Shown here in pieces: positions 35,272-47,507 of a DNA stretch of 64,000 nt (positions within the stretch are counted from its first letter, which is position 1; every line of letters begins with the position of its first letter). The stretch is from Chlorops oryzae. Lineage: Eukaryota; Arthropoda; Insecta; Diptera; Chloropidae. The position numbers and the translations under genes were made by a program. Location of the stretch: the NCBI GenBank assembly GCA_020466095.1, contig CM035808.1, positions 10,965,163 through 11,029,162 of the forward strand, in the 5' to 3' direction. Under the pieces are notes generated by a model. The model was not told the origin of the DNA. It saw only the letters and a list, made by a program, of their open reading frames with translations, and ran no database searches.

Positions 35272-36958
35272 TACGGGAACAAAGTCCCATTTAAAAGACT
35301 TTGGGGCTCAAAGTATTGAAGCTAGCTTAAACTTTTTGAGTGTTTAAATTTTCGAATGATGGTCTTCGGGATAGTTTAAACCAGGTTCATTCATTTTACC
35401 TATATGAAAATTTTTTCAAATATAGCAAAGGAATTTATTTGAGTTAAACTGGCATGAAGACTGAAGGAATATTTTCCATAATTTAAACTTTAGAAGCTCT
35501 TAAACCAAGTTGAAGACTGCGACCCTAAATATGATTTAAGAATTCTTTAAAATAAAATATTAAATTTTTTTTTTTTTTTAATCCAAAAAAATTCTTATTT
35601 TTTAACAGAAAAATTAATTTATTTTGTGTGAAAACAAAAATCTCATTTCCTCGCCTTTTGAACTGAAAATCGCTTTCTTCAAACATTTACACACGCCATC
35701 GAGATTTAAGTATAAATTTATCCACATTAAAGAGCACATGCGACCTAAATATATAACATAAATTCTCTTACGTTTGATTTGCATAAAAATCCATCAGACT
35801 CAAAAGATACATTTTAAAAGTGTTTCGTTATTTTTTATTTTTTTTTTTTTGACGATACTTTCCGAAGGGAAAAAGGCAGACATTGAGGCAGACATTTCAC
35901 AGTAAATATCACCATCCCGTATGTATGAGTATGTCTTCATTATTAACATTGTTTGGGTAAAGGAAACAAAGATGAGAAGAAATAAAAGGAAAATAAAATG
36001 GGAAGAAAGAAGAATCCTCTTAAAAATATGGAGAATAAATAAATTAAATTAAATAAGGTTGAGCCGAGGGTTTTTTTTTTTGTTTTTTTTTTTTAAGCTG
36101 ACAACTTAGAATGGAGTGTTTTTTATGGGTTGAATAACTTCCGAGAGGTCAGAAAATTCGATGAGCTCAGCGGATTTGGAACAGCTTACAATGATAAATC
36201 AACATCATTTCAAATTCCGAATGATCTTTCTCCATTCTTTTCGCTTATCAATGAAATAGTAATGAGGTTAATTTTGAAGGGCAAAACTTCTCAATGGCTA
36301 ACAAGAAATCAGACGGAGGAAGTTTTTAAAAAGTAATAAATAAATAAGAAAACACAATGCCAAAATGGAAAGAGATTAATTTGATTTTATTTATGCTGCA
36401 AAAGGTCATAGATGGTTAAGAATCCAATTTTAGAAAAAATTCAAAAAAAATAGCAAAATAAAAAATGCGAATAAGGCTATCCTTGGAGCGGAGTCAAAGC
36501 TTTTTATAAATTGCTTTAACAATGTTTCGATGGCTGGGAAGGGATATCAGAAGAATTATGCTTCATTTCCGATTGCGTTTCCTGTTTTTTAATTAATGAA
36601 AATTATTGTAAATGAAAAAAAAGGGTTTCCTTTTGAGGGAATTGTAATAAAATGGGTAAAAACAATTATACAGAAAAACTCAAAAGAAATTAAAGAATTG
36701 TGATTCCATGATTTTTACTTGAAATTGATTTAGTTAAAGGACTTTTGAAGCATAAAAGACATTTTAAAGTTAATGTTTCGTGGATTATTAAATTAAATGA
36801 AACTTTCTTTTAGAAATAAATCATACCATTTAATTAATTCCGTTTTCAATCCGCTGCAAAAGAAAGCATAGGATAAAGCTTCAGGATAAATGAAATTCAT
36901 AAAGCTGACTAAAAGTAAAAAAAAATAAATAAAAGATCAACAAAGATTCTGCCAGATG
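35272..36958. other. AT-rich DNA without a recognised gene
   Basis: T-rich runs at 35564-35580 and 36070-36095. Nothing else recognised. Confidence 0.5.
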
Positions 36959-36962
36959 TTAA

Positions 36963-37645
36963 CCCTAGTCCTTATAACCGGGTACAGGTGTGGCCAGTGG
37001 GCACTTTGGAGTGATGTACCTCCTAAACCGTTGAATGTAATTTTATAAAACTCCGGATCTAGAAAGATTACGATAATCCGCGTCGACTGCCACCTCAACT
37101 GATGTGCTGGGTCAAGGCATTGAGGAACTATGATCCTTCAAAGTCTTTACCCCCATAAACGTATACTAGTAGTATCCAAGTACAGGTGTGGCCACTATCT
37201 TTTAGTGCAATTTTATAAGTTTTCTAGATAAATAAAACCTTGTTTTTTTGTTATTAGATAATGTAAATGTATGTTTTTATTTATATATATTATTTCCTAT
37301 AACTTAAATTATTTTTTTTTTTTCTTTATTGTTGCAAATTTCGCATACAAACAAAATGCATGAATGCTGCAAACAAACTGGCCGTTTACATGAAGAGCAC
37401 ATGTAAAGAGTGCGTCTTCTGCGCTCATTTTGCTACTCTCGAAAAGTGATTTTTATTACTGTTCTACCCAACGGAACTGGACGAAATTTTACTCACACGT
37501 ATTTGAATATATTTCCTTCATGACAGGTAGTTGAACTCCTGAAGAAATAACCACCAAATATAAATAAATTGCTAAAAATTCCTACTGGCCACACCTGTAC
37601 TTGGTTGTACGTTCTCGTAGTAAAATTTGGTTATAAGGACTAGGG
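36963..37645. mobile_element. piggyBac-type MITE (TTAA, CCCTAGTCCTTATAACC ends)
   Basis: Inverted ends CCCTAGTCCTTATAACC are flanked by TTAA at 36959-36962 and 37646-37649. The CCCTAG start and TTAA target are those of piggyBac. A subterminal GTACAGGTGTGGCCA motif occurs twice on the plus strand (about 36982 and 37180) and once inverted (about 37588). It is non-coding and 683 bp long. Confidence 0.9.
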
Positions 37646-37698
37646 TTAAGTAAGTCTGCTGGTAAGCTGTTCAATCTTGTTTAAGGGCGTATAACTTA

Positions 37699-38103
37699 CG
37701 TGACCAACTGTACCGATTTTTCTGGTATTGTACCGAATTTTGAGGTAAGATACCGAAGCGAAGCTTCAGTACACCGAAATTGCCAATTTGTACCGGATTT
37801 TGTACAGAATTTGACTACTGGCAAAATAAAATAAGAACTCAACCCAAGTTAGTAGAAAAATCGGTAAGAAATATTCGAAATTGCTAGGGTTTTTGAGATC
37901 CGAAATTGAGGACCTATTTTTTTTTTCTTTTTTTGGTCTTCAATTTTGAGGAAAATTACTCAGGTAAAATAAAAAAAAATTATAAGTCGAACAAATACAA
38001 TACACATTTAATGGTATTGTTTTCTTTCTTTTATGTGTACCGATTTTTCACATGCAATTCCGGTATTTGTACTGATTTTTGGTTTAAAAAAAAGTTGGTC
38101 ACG
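37699..38103. mobile_element. MITE with CGTGACCAACT ends
   Basis: Ends CGTGACCAACT (37699) and AGTTGGTCACG (to 38103) are inverted. The interior has repeated TGTACCGATTTT motifs near both ends. Flanks TAACTTA and TAACATA may be a degenerate duplication. Confidence 0.6.
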
Positions 38104-38292
38104 TAACATATTCCCCATCAATGCATTTGAAAATTATAAAATCTGAAAAAAACTATTGCTATTTTTCGTTCATATTCAGCCCCGGGAGTTTTTCCCTGTG
38201 GATTTGAAAAACCCTTCTCCCGTTCCAAGCACACTGGGATGGGAATATATAGGGATCAAAACTTTCGAACATTTTTAAGTAAAGGTGATCAC

Positions 38293-38535
38293 TAGTGCTC
38301 GGATTTTGTTGACTTTTCAAAATGTAAGGCATACTTTATGGCGCCAAAATTTTTCTTAACAACATTTTGCGAATCAGTTTGGCGAAATCGAACTTCAAAC
38401 AGCTTTTCTCACTTCAAAAACATGCATATTGAAGTTAAAAATCGATTTGAATCTTAGCTTTATGTGAGTTGAACAAAAATTTTACTCCCGAAAGTATGCA
38501 TCAAATTTAAAAAAGTCAACAAAATCCGAGCCCTG
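38293..38535. mobile_element. hAT MITE, copy 3 (243 bp)
   Basis: Ends TAGTGCTCGGATTTTG and CAAAATCCGAGCCCTG are flanked by perfect GTGATCAC (38285-38292 and 38536-38543). It is almost identical to copy 1. Confidence 0.93.
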
Positions 38536-38742
38536 GTGATCACATTCTTTCTTGAATTGCCCCTTAGAGGACTTCCCATTTTTCGGGTGGAAAAATACCT
38601 CGGGAAAAAATTCCCGAGAAATATTCATATAGATTTGGGGCTGATTAAGAAAAAATGGATTTTATGAACGAAAAATATTTGAAGCAAGCTCTTCCAAACT
38701 CTCGGACTACCAATCACATTTTTTCTTTGCAATATCGCAACA

Positions 38743-40234
38743 TGCTGCAGAATATGTTGCAGATTCTTGTGTAATTTTTTTTTTATTTCAAATAGGTTTG
38801 ATGAAGCTAAATAGAAATGATTGATCGTCCAACTTGCCAGCTGATTATGATAACAACCTAAAATAATTTTTTTCATTTAAAATATATAATTAAGCGAAAT
38901 GAGTCATCATCATGCCTTAATCGAAACAAGTTGCAAAGTAAAAAAAAAAACAAGATTTCAGTAAATTTTTTTCAAGGAAATTATTTTCACAGTTAAGACA
39001 TAAGATGGGCTTCAAAAAGGAGCATAACAGGATAAGGAAATTTCGTTGAAATCCTTAAGAAGGAAGAAGATTTAGCAGAATGAAGCCAAGGCGGAAGCAG
39101 AACTGTTGCTTAGGAAGTTAAATTGACTTAGAGGGAAAAAACTTTTTGAAGGATAAGGGTAAAGTCTTGTGCTAAGAAACGTGATGGAAACGGTTCGTTT
39201 CGGTCGGTTCTATTGTGCTTCCGCGAACTAATAAAGTGGATACATTATGTAGATTTACATGACATTTATGTGCTTAATCCCATAACCACATTTATTGTTC
39301 TCACATTCCGAATACTAATCAAGCCGCCATCTAAACAACGCAAGCCGCAAAAATGTTTATTTAACGCACCGAAATGTGAAAAGTCAACATTTTTGGCGAA
39401 AGTATTGAAAGCTGTTAAGAAAATGATTTAAAAAAAAAAAGCGACACAAGACATGTGTGTGTGTGTGTGCGTGTTTGTTCGTGAGCGAAACAAAGAAGCA
39501 AACAAAAATATGTGCGAACAAAATCTGATGGGGAGAAATAGAAAGAAACACGAAAGGCGGAAGAAATTCCAGATCCCAAATTGAGCGTCTAAAATTTTTC
39601 TGCCTACCAATAAAATGCCTTGAGCTGATTGTTATAAAATTCGATTCTTCTGTAGAGTGGTATGGTTTCAAGTATCTTATCACTGTTGCTGATTTTTGTT
39701 TCTCCTATTTTTTTATTATATTTTTTTTTTTTTGTGTTATCTTCTCCATTGACGGAGATGTACAATTTACCGTCTATAAAAATGGCAAAGCCAGCGAACC
39801 AAAGCAACCTCAGCTATGCCTGATAAGCTTCGTTGAAAGTTTTCCGTTTGTGTACGCGCTACGACGCGTGGCTTAACGACTCTCGAGTTGACATCTTACT
39901 TTAGAATAAGAAGTTGCCAGGACTCTTATGGGTTTATGTCAAAGTCCTTCAAAGTATTGATTTCAATTTCCGCTTGGTTTATTTTTTTAAATTTTGTATT
40001 ATGAAAACTTGGTTTTTCGTATTTTTAAAAATTTTCTTTTTTTTTTGCTGCTTTTTTATTGTGTTTTTTATTCTGGGTGAGATATAATAATAAATGAGAT
40101 GTTCAAAGGAGAAAACAACATAAAGGAAATTTATAATTTTAAAAAGCATAAAAAATAATTTCCTTTTTTTTGATAATTCTTCACGTTATTTTATATTGAA
40201 TTATTTGAACGATGCGCTGATTTCATCATTATAT
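38743..40234 (+). repeat. Direct duplication I, first copy (1.5 kb)
   Basis: Matches 41401-42885 in the same orientation with few substitutions and small indels in homopolymers. It contains a frame at 39213-39431 repeated at 41869-42075 with identical translation, and a TG tract (39455-39472). No gene is recognised inside. The junctions share no clear element ends. Confidence 0.9.
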
Positions 40235-41400
40235 CGTCGTCCCGGAGTTATTTCCTCGTATATCACAATCAACCTTTTGTTGGGAAATTGAAGTTTAAAG
40301 TTTAACATGGCATATAAAAAAAATGGCTCGTTGGAAATCGTTGATTCTGTTTTCCTTATATAAAATGCTTTACTTTTTATTATTTCTGATCATTAATTTA
40401 AAGTTATTTCGAAAATTCTTTAAGTTATAGGGTTTTTTTCATTCCAAGAATTTTTGACAATTCATCGTATACGCCACTTTTTTGGCAACCTGTGTTGGAA
40501 AGTGGATATACGAGCAAATGAATTAATAAAAATTTGATAATGTTTTTTTGTTTTATTTGTGTTGACACGAAAATCGACTTAACAAAAATTTTTTTAATGA
40601 GTTTATATAGGAAATTTGTTATTTAAGTATCCGTTTTTCATTTAAAAATAGAAACAGGAGTCCAAATCATAATCTTATTGTTGAAAAATGACTTAACTCC
40701 GCATTTCCTGAGAAAAACGACTTGCCACTGCATCAAATAGCGAAATGTTTTTTATACATTAAAGGTAGCATTCAAAAGTCATACCTGATACCTTAAAAAT
40801 GTGCCTATTTAAATGATACACATTTCTCTTCTTATTCTTTTTCCGTGACCTAAACATTTCTAAAAAAAAAAATTTCTAAAAAAAAAATTTGAATTGTTAT
40901 TTTTGTTGGGGAAATTAAATTATTATACGTTATGTAATCAACTAAGCTACAAAATAAAGAATTGATATGGGTATTGTTGTTGGTACAACGAAACTGTACC
41001 TTCCACGTTTGTTTTAAGGAGCTGAACTACCTGCATTAGCTTTGTTGTGCTGTTTTGCACTCATTTCCATTTGACTTTGAACAAGTCAGGAATCTATAAT
41101 CGGTCTAGCCCGACAATAACACAAACCAAGAAAAATAAATCAAAAGCATCTTATAGTATTCTATTAGAAGGAACAGTGAGCATGCGGACGTATTTAAAGC
41201 GCTTGATAGAGCGGCGTGATCTGTGGTGTTACAAGATGACGTTAAACATAATACAATCGGCTATGGTTTTAAAACAATATCTACAAAGTAAAAATTCAAT
41301 ATAATACGGTTCACTGCAAGCGTGTAAAATTTCAAAACCATTTTAAGTATTTCAACCCCAAAATAAATTGCGCCACAGCAAACAAAAAGCTTGAATCAAC
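40235..41400. other. Unique spacer between the 1.5-kb direct copies
   Basis: AT-rich, no recognised gene. The frame at 41047-41304 has no domain I know. Confidence 0.5.
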
Positions 41401-42885
41401 TGCTGCAGAATATGTTGCAGATTCTTGTGTAATTTTTTTTTTATTTCAAATAGGTTTGATGAAGCTAAATAGAAATGATTGATCGTCCAACTTGCCAGCT
41501 GATTATGATAACAACCTAAAATAATTTTTTTCATTTAAAATATATAATTAAGCGAAATGAGTCATCATCATGCCTTAATCGAAACAAGTTGCGAAGTAAA
41601 AAAAAAAACAAGATTTCAGTAAATTTTTTTCAAGGAAATTATTTTCACAGTTAAGACATAAGATGGGCTTCAAAAAGGACATAACAGGATAAGGAAATTT
41701 CGTTGAAATCCTTAAGAAGGAAGAAGATTTAGCAGAATGAAGCCAAGGCGGAAGCAGAACTGTTGCTTAGGAAGTTAAATTGACTTAGAGGGAAAAACTT
41801 TTTGAAGGATAAGGGTAAAGTCTTGTGCTAAGAAACGTGATGGAAACGGTTCGTTTCGGTCGGTTCTATTGTGCTTCCGCGAACTAATAAAGTGGATACA
41901 TTATGTAGATTTACATGACATTTATGTGCTTAATCCCATAACCACATTTATTGTTCTCACATTCCGAATACTAATCAAGCCGCCATCTAAACAACGCAAG
42001 CCGCAAAAATGTTTATTTAACGCACCGAAATGTGAAAAGTCAACATTTTTGGCGAAAGTATTGAAAGCTGTTTAAGAAAATGATTATTAAAAAAATCTAA
42101 AAAGCACATGTGTGCTGTGTGTGTGCGTGTTTGTTCGTGAGCGAAACAAAGAAGCAAACAAAAATATGTGCGAACAAAATCTGATGGGGAGAAAATGGAA
42201 AGAAACACGAAAGGCGGAAGAAATTCCAGATCCCAAATTGAGCGTCTAAAATTTTTCTGCCTACCAATAAAATGCCTTGGGCTGAATGTTATAAAATTCG
42301 ATTCTTCTGTAGAGTGGTATGGTTTCAAGTATCTTATCACTGTTGCTGATTTTTTTTTCTCCTATTTTTTATATTTTTTTTTTTGTGTTATCTTCTCCAT
42401 TGACGGAGATGTACAATTTACCGTCTATAAAAATGGCAAAGCCAGCGAACCAAAGCAACCTCAGCTATGCCTGATAAGCTTCGTTGAAAGTTTTCCGTTT
42501 GTGTACGCGCTACGACGCGTGGCTTAACGACTCTCGAGTTGACATCTTAAGAATAAGAAGTTGCCAGGACTCTTATGGGTTTATGTCAAAGTCCTTCAAA
42601 GTATTGATTTCAATTTCCGCTTTCGCTTGGTTTATTTTTTTAAATTTTGTATTATGAAAACTTGGTTTTTCTTATTTAAAAAAATTTTCTTTTTTTTGCT
42701 GCTTTTTTATTGTGTTTTTTATTCTGGGTGACATATAATAATAAATGAGATGTTCAAAGGAGAAAACAACATAAAGGAAATTTATAATTTTAAGAAGCAT
42801 AAAAAATAATTTCCTTTTCTTTGATAATTCTTCACGTTATTTTATATTGAATTATTTGAACGATGCGCTGATTTCATCATTATAT
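41401..42885 (+). repeat. Direct duplication I, second copy
   Basis: Second copy of 38743-40234, offset 2658 bp at the left edge. Differences include a shorter TG tract and a lost TTTAG near 42548. At its right edge the sequence switches to the pogo-like repeat at 42886. Confidence 0.9.
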
Positions 42886-43532
42886 GTCATCATCGCCCTA
42901 AATCCCTTTTTTCCTTGGCAGATTATCCAGAAAAGAAAACAGTGCAACACTGATTAAATATTACTTTCAAAGTTCGGAACCATTTGCGTTGGGTGGAAAA
43001 ATTTCCAAAGGGCAATTTTTCTTCCGATTTTTGGTAAAAATTGTTCAACTTTGCAGCGGCAAAACGGTATGAAGTAGTGCTCGGATGCAGTTCGTGTATA
43101 TGAAGAAGTTGTTTAGTTATAATCTTTCTATATTTGCATTAAAAACTTTTGAAAAAATATTTATTGCCTTGGGAGCTATAGTCGATACAAATTAAAATAT
43201 GATAAAAAACACGTCAAATTTTAAGAATTTTTGCAATTTGCACCTACTAGATAGAGATTTTTCGGGTCGGTTTGTACTAAAACTATTTAAAATGAGTTCA
43301 GAGCTATGAATTGTGATAGATAGAAAATTAAAATATTGAACGGATTGCGAAATATAGCCATAAGTAAGTGAGTAATTTAATTCTCGGCCCCACTTTTTGA
43401 AGTCTATTTAAAAAAAAGTAGTGGTGACTTGACAAAAATGAGTATGGGGCGTTGTTATACTCACCGAGCACATTCAAAAGCAGTCGTCAAAGTCTTGTTT
43501 ATAAAACATGACCTCTAAAATGTCGCACAGTG
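42886..43532 (-). mobile_element. Inverted copy of the pogo-like element seen at 63305
   Basis: The segment is the reverse complement of about 63340-64000, with scattered differences. It ends at 43532, just inside the CAGTCGACCC terminus present in the other copy, so this copy lacks its outer end. No transposase frame. Confidence 0.75.
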
Positions 43533-46300
43533 TATTTGAGCTAAATATTTACATATATCGACACGTTGTTATTCGTGACTCATCACCCGTTTTGCTGGTA
43601 ATTTTGCATCGCTTTTTCGCTCGGAGACTCGTAAAAAAAATTCATTTATTATGTTTTCCTTAAAGAATTTCCTACAAAAAAATCAAAAAAGTTATTTGGC
43701 TAACGCCGATGCAAGCATAAGCTATCAAACTCAATATATAAAAAAATTACTAAGCGAACGAACCCTTTATCCAGGACGATTTAAATCACTGTTGTGTATG
43801 TGAAAATGACATCAGGTTTGGAATTTTTCCTACTTTCTGAGAAATTTGGAGACTAGTTAAAGGACTCTACGCTTTTAAAGGAAATGTGAGGGAGCTCATT
43901 TTTTTTGAAAGAGAAAGCCAGATTTGAGATTCCGATGACAGGCCGACTTAAACTTAATAAAGGATATATCATTTTCATCGTAAAGAGCGCACTATGATTT
44001 CTAGTCATCTACAACTTGCTGCTTCTTCTATACATATGCTTATATAAATCGAAAGAAAATCTCCGGTTCCATTAAATATTCGCAATTAGAAGAAAAAATC
44101 TCAGAGGCTTTCAAAAAGCATTACAAGTTCAAATAAAGGCATTTACTTAAACGAGACTGCTAGCATTTTCCTTCCATCACTCATTTTTACCATGCTCTTT
44201 TATACATAGTTTCGTTTTCTCTTTTCAATCAATTCTTTATGACATTCTTGTTTACTTTTCGTCCCCACAGAGAGGCTACAATATTCATGGCCACGAATTA
44301 ATCAAGCCCATTTTATTGGCAAGTCAACAAAGGTCAGCATTTACAAATGAGAACTGATTTTACCTAAACACAAAGTGTTGAGTGCTTTTCTTTTTGCTTC
44401 CTTTTTTCTCTTTCTTTCTCTCTCTCTCTCGCTCTCTCTCTTATTCTTCTTATATATTGTGCTGAATTTTCATTAAAGAATATATTAAGTTAAACATACT
44501 TGTATGTATTGAATATGGTATATCATTCAAGCACAAAATTCTGTAATTGATACGTTTCACATAAATTTGCATATGCCGCCAATGCTTTTCTTACATTCCT
44601 CCCTTTAGATGTGATAATTAGCATAAATTCTGAAGAAAGGATACACATACATATTTTAATGGCGATTTGATGTAACATCTATTGTCGCATTGAAGCAATG
44701 AAGATATATAAAAAGTAAAGGCTTTTTAAAGGCTTTTTTCATTGAACATAGAAAATTCGTATGAATAAATCCATTGCAGATGACGCACACATTTTCATAC
44801 ATATTTACATTCTCAATAGGGAATTGAATAAAGCTGCATAGCAAAAAAAATAAAAAAATAACACACAATCATGTATATAAATAGAGCAGATAAAAGCTGT
44901 AATGGAATATGTGTGCATATGTTTTATGAAGCAAGCAAATGTGATTTTGCGGAAATCATCGTCAACGTTTGGCCTTCACATGAAACATGTATCGATTTAT
45001 TGTAGCAGACTTCTCGGCGTTTCGTTTCGGTTCGTTTCGAACGGATGGAGACGATTGTAGAAGGAAAGTTGGAGTATGGCAAATATAAATAGCTTGAAGG
45101 CATTTATAAGTATGATTTAGATCTGTGAACTGTTTAATTGAAAAGGCAAACATTGCTTGCGGTTTCCATATTTTCATTCATGTTTCTTTCATAAATTCTG
45201 TTTACTTTTTTGTTTTTTCGTTTCTTTTTTATTTATTTTTTTTTTTTTTTATTGCGTTTCAAGGATTCTCTACGCTGTTTAAAGTTTAATGACTTTCTTT
45301 GGTTCAATCTAATCAAAAGGAAAAGGTATTATTTTCATTCATTTTGAGTAAATATACTGCTTTTAAATTTCCTCAAAATTCAAATAAGCCTTGAAAACGT
45401 TTGAGCACTTACGGCCCCCCAAAGAGCACACAATTACATAACGTGCTTTCGAATGAGCCTTGACCTTTCTTCCCATTCTTGCATATGAACTTAAAGTGGA
45501 ATCAGTCCGGCCCCACTCACCCTTGGACACTCGTAACATCAAATCGTAAACAAGACCAAAACTTGATTTTACGTTTTGGGCTCAGGTGGAATGCAATAAA
45601 CAAGCCACAAACGTAATTTGGCTCGAGAAGAAGGAACTTTCCTCCCCCAACAAAATTCGAATACATAATATGTATTACATATAAAAAAAACATGCTTCGG
45701 GTGTAAAATTTATATAGAACTTGCCAAAGAGAGGGAAAAAAAGTTTATGAAATAAGTTTTTTTAGCGAAAAAGAAAATGGCGAAAAAAAACACGTAAAAA
45801 CGTAAAGGCTATTGCTTTACTTTTCCCAGACGAAACGAAAACTTTTCGACTATGACAAGAAAAGAACAATTTTCAACAGAAAAGTCGAATGGATGGACAA
45901 TAAATTTTTGTTGCAACAGTTCACAATTCGGACCGAGGAGTAATTGCTCTTACAAAAGACCAATTGGTTCAAAATGCAATTATAATATTTCGTAATATTT
46001 TTTTGGCATCATTTTTGCTCAGAAGTTTTCAAAGAAAATTTCCTTTAAATAAAACTTTTCAAATTTACTTTTCTTGATGAAGAATGAATGAAAATGGTTA
46101 TGAGAGTAAAAAGAAATTTCTTTTAAATCAGATATTCAGACGATAATTATTTTGAGCCTTCTTACTTTTACTACATCGTCTTTATCGATAGAATTTTTAT
46201 TACGTGAGGAGGTCACATGGATCTTGGTCGGTCGGTAGTTTGAAATGCAATCTAAATCGTGTACCACTGGCTCGTATGCATAAGAATGAGATGGATCTCT
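43533..46300. other. AT-rich DNA without a recognised gene
   Basis: Holds a CT tract (44404-44441). No domain, RNA motif or paired ends. Confidence 0.5.
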
Positions 46301-46301
46301 G

Positions 46302-46902
<601 letters not shown>

Positions 46903-46905
46903 ATG

Positions 46906-47507
46906 AACCCTAGTTACCCGAAATAAGAAAAGTTTTTTCAAAAAACAACTATCAAATATGTTGTTCCCAATGTGTGTATGTCAAACGGAAAATATTGATT
47001 TGCAAAAGTTTAAAGTTACCTTTTTTGAATAAATAATTTTCTTCAGCACCGCTTTCAAATAAAGATATCCTTATTCATTGCCTTCCTCTCAACGTAAGCA
47101 TTTTCATCATACGTGATCAGCATTGTGAATATGATTTGATAAATGTCAAAGCTATCATTAGAAGTGCCATGATAGGAAAAAATGCATACACCAACTACAA
47201 ACTTCTTTACAGAAACAGACGAAATGTGTATTGACTTTGTCAGAGTTCTTCAAAATTTCCGTAAAAAAAAAAAAAGAAAAACCTTTAGTCTTCTAACCAC
47301 ATTTCAAGGGTTATATTTAATCCATTCTAGTGGAAACACTTGAGATAGAAACCAGAAAAACTCTCAATTCTGTATTTTATTTGTTGTCGAATGTGTCATA
47401 AATATTGACGGCTCTTTCTGTTCATCGAATCACTTGAGAAGAATCTCTTTTTATTGGTTTCGATTCAAGCACAATAATATCAATCAAGCCGCTTGCATGC
47501 ATGAGAC
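46906..47507. other. AT-rich DNA without a recognised gene
   Basis: No features recognised. Confidence 0.5.
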
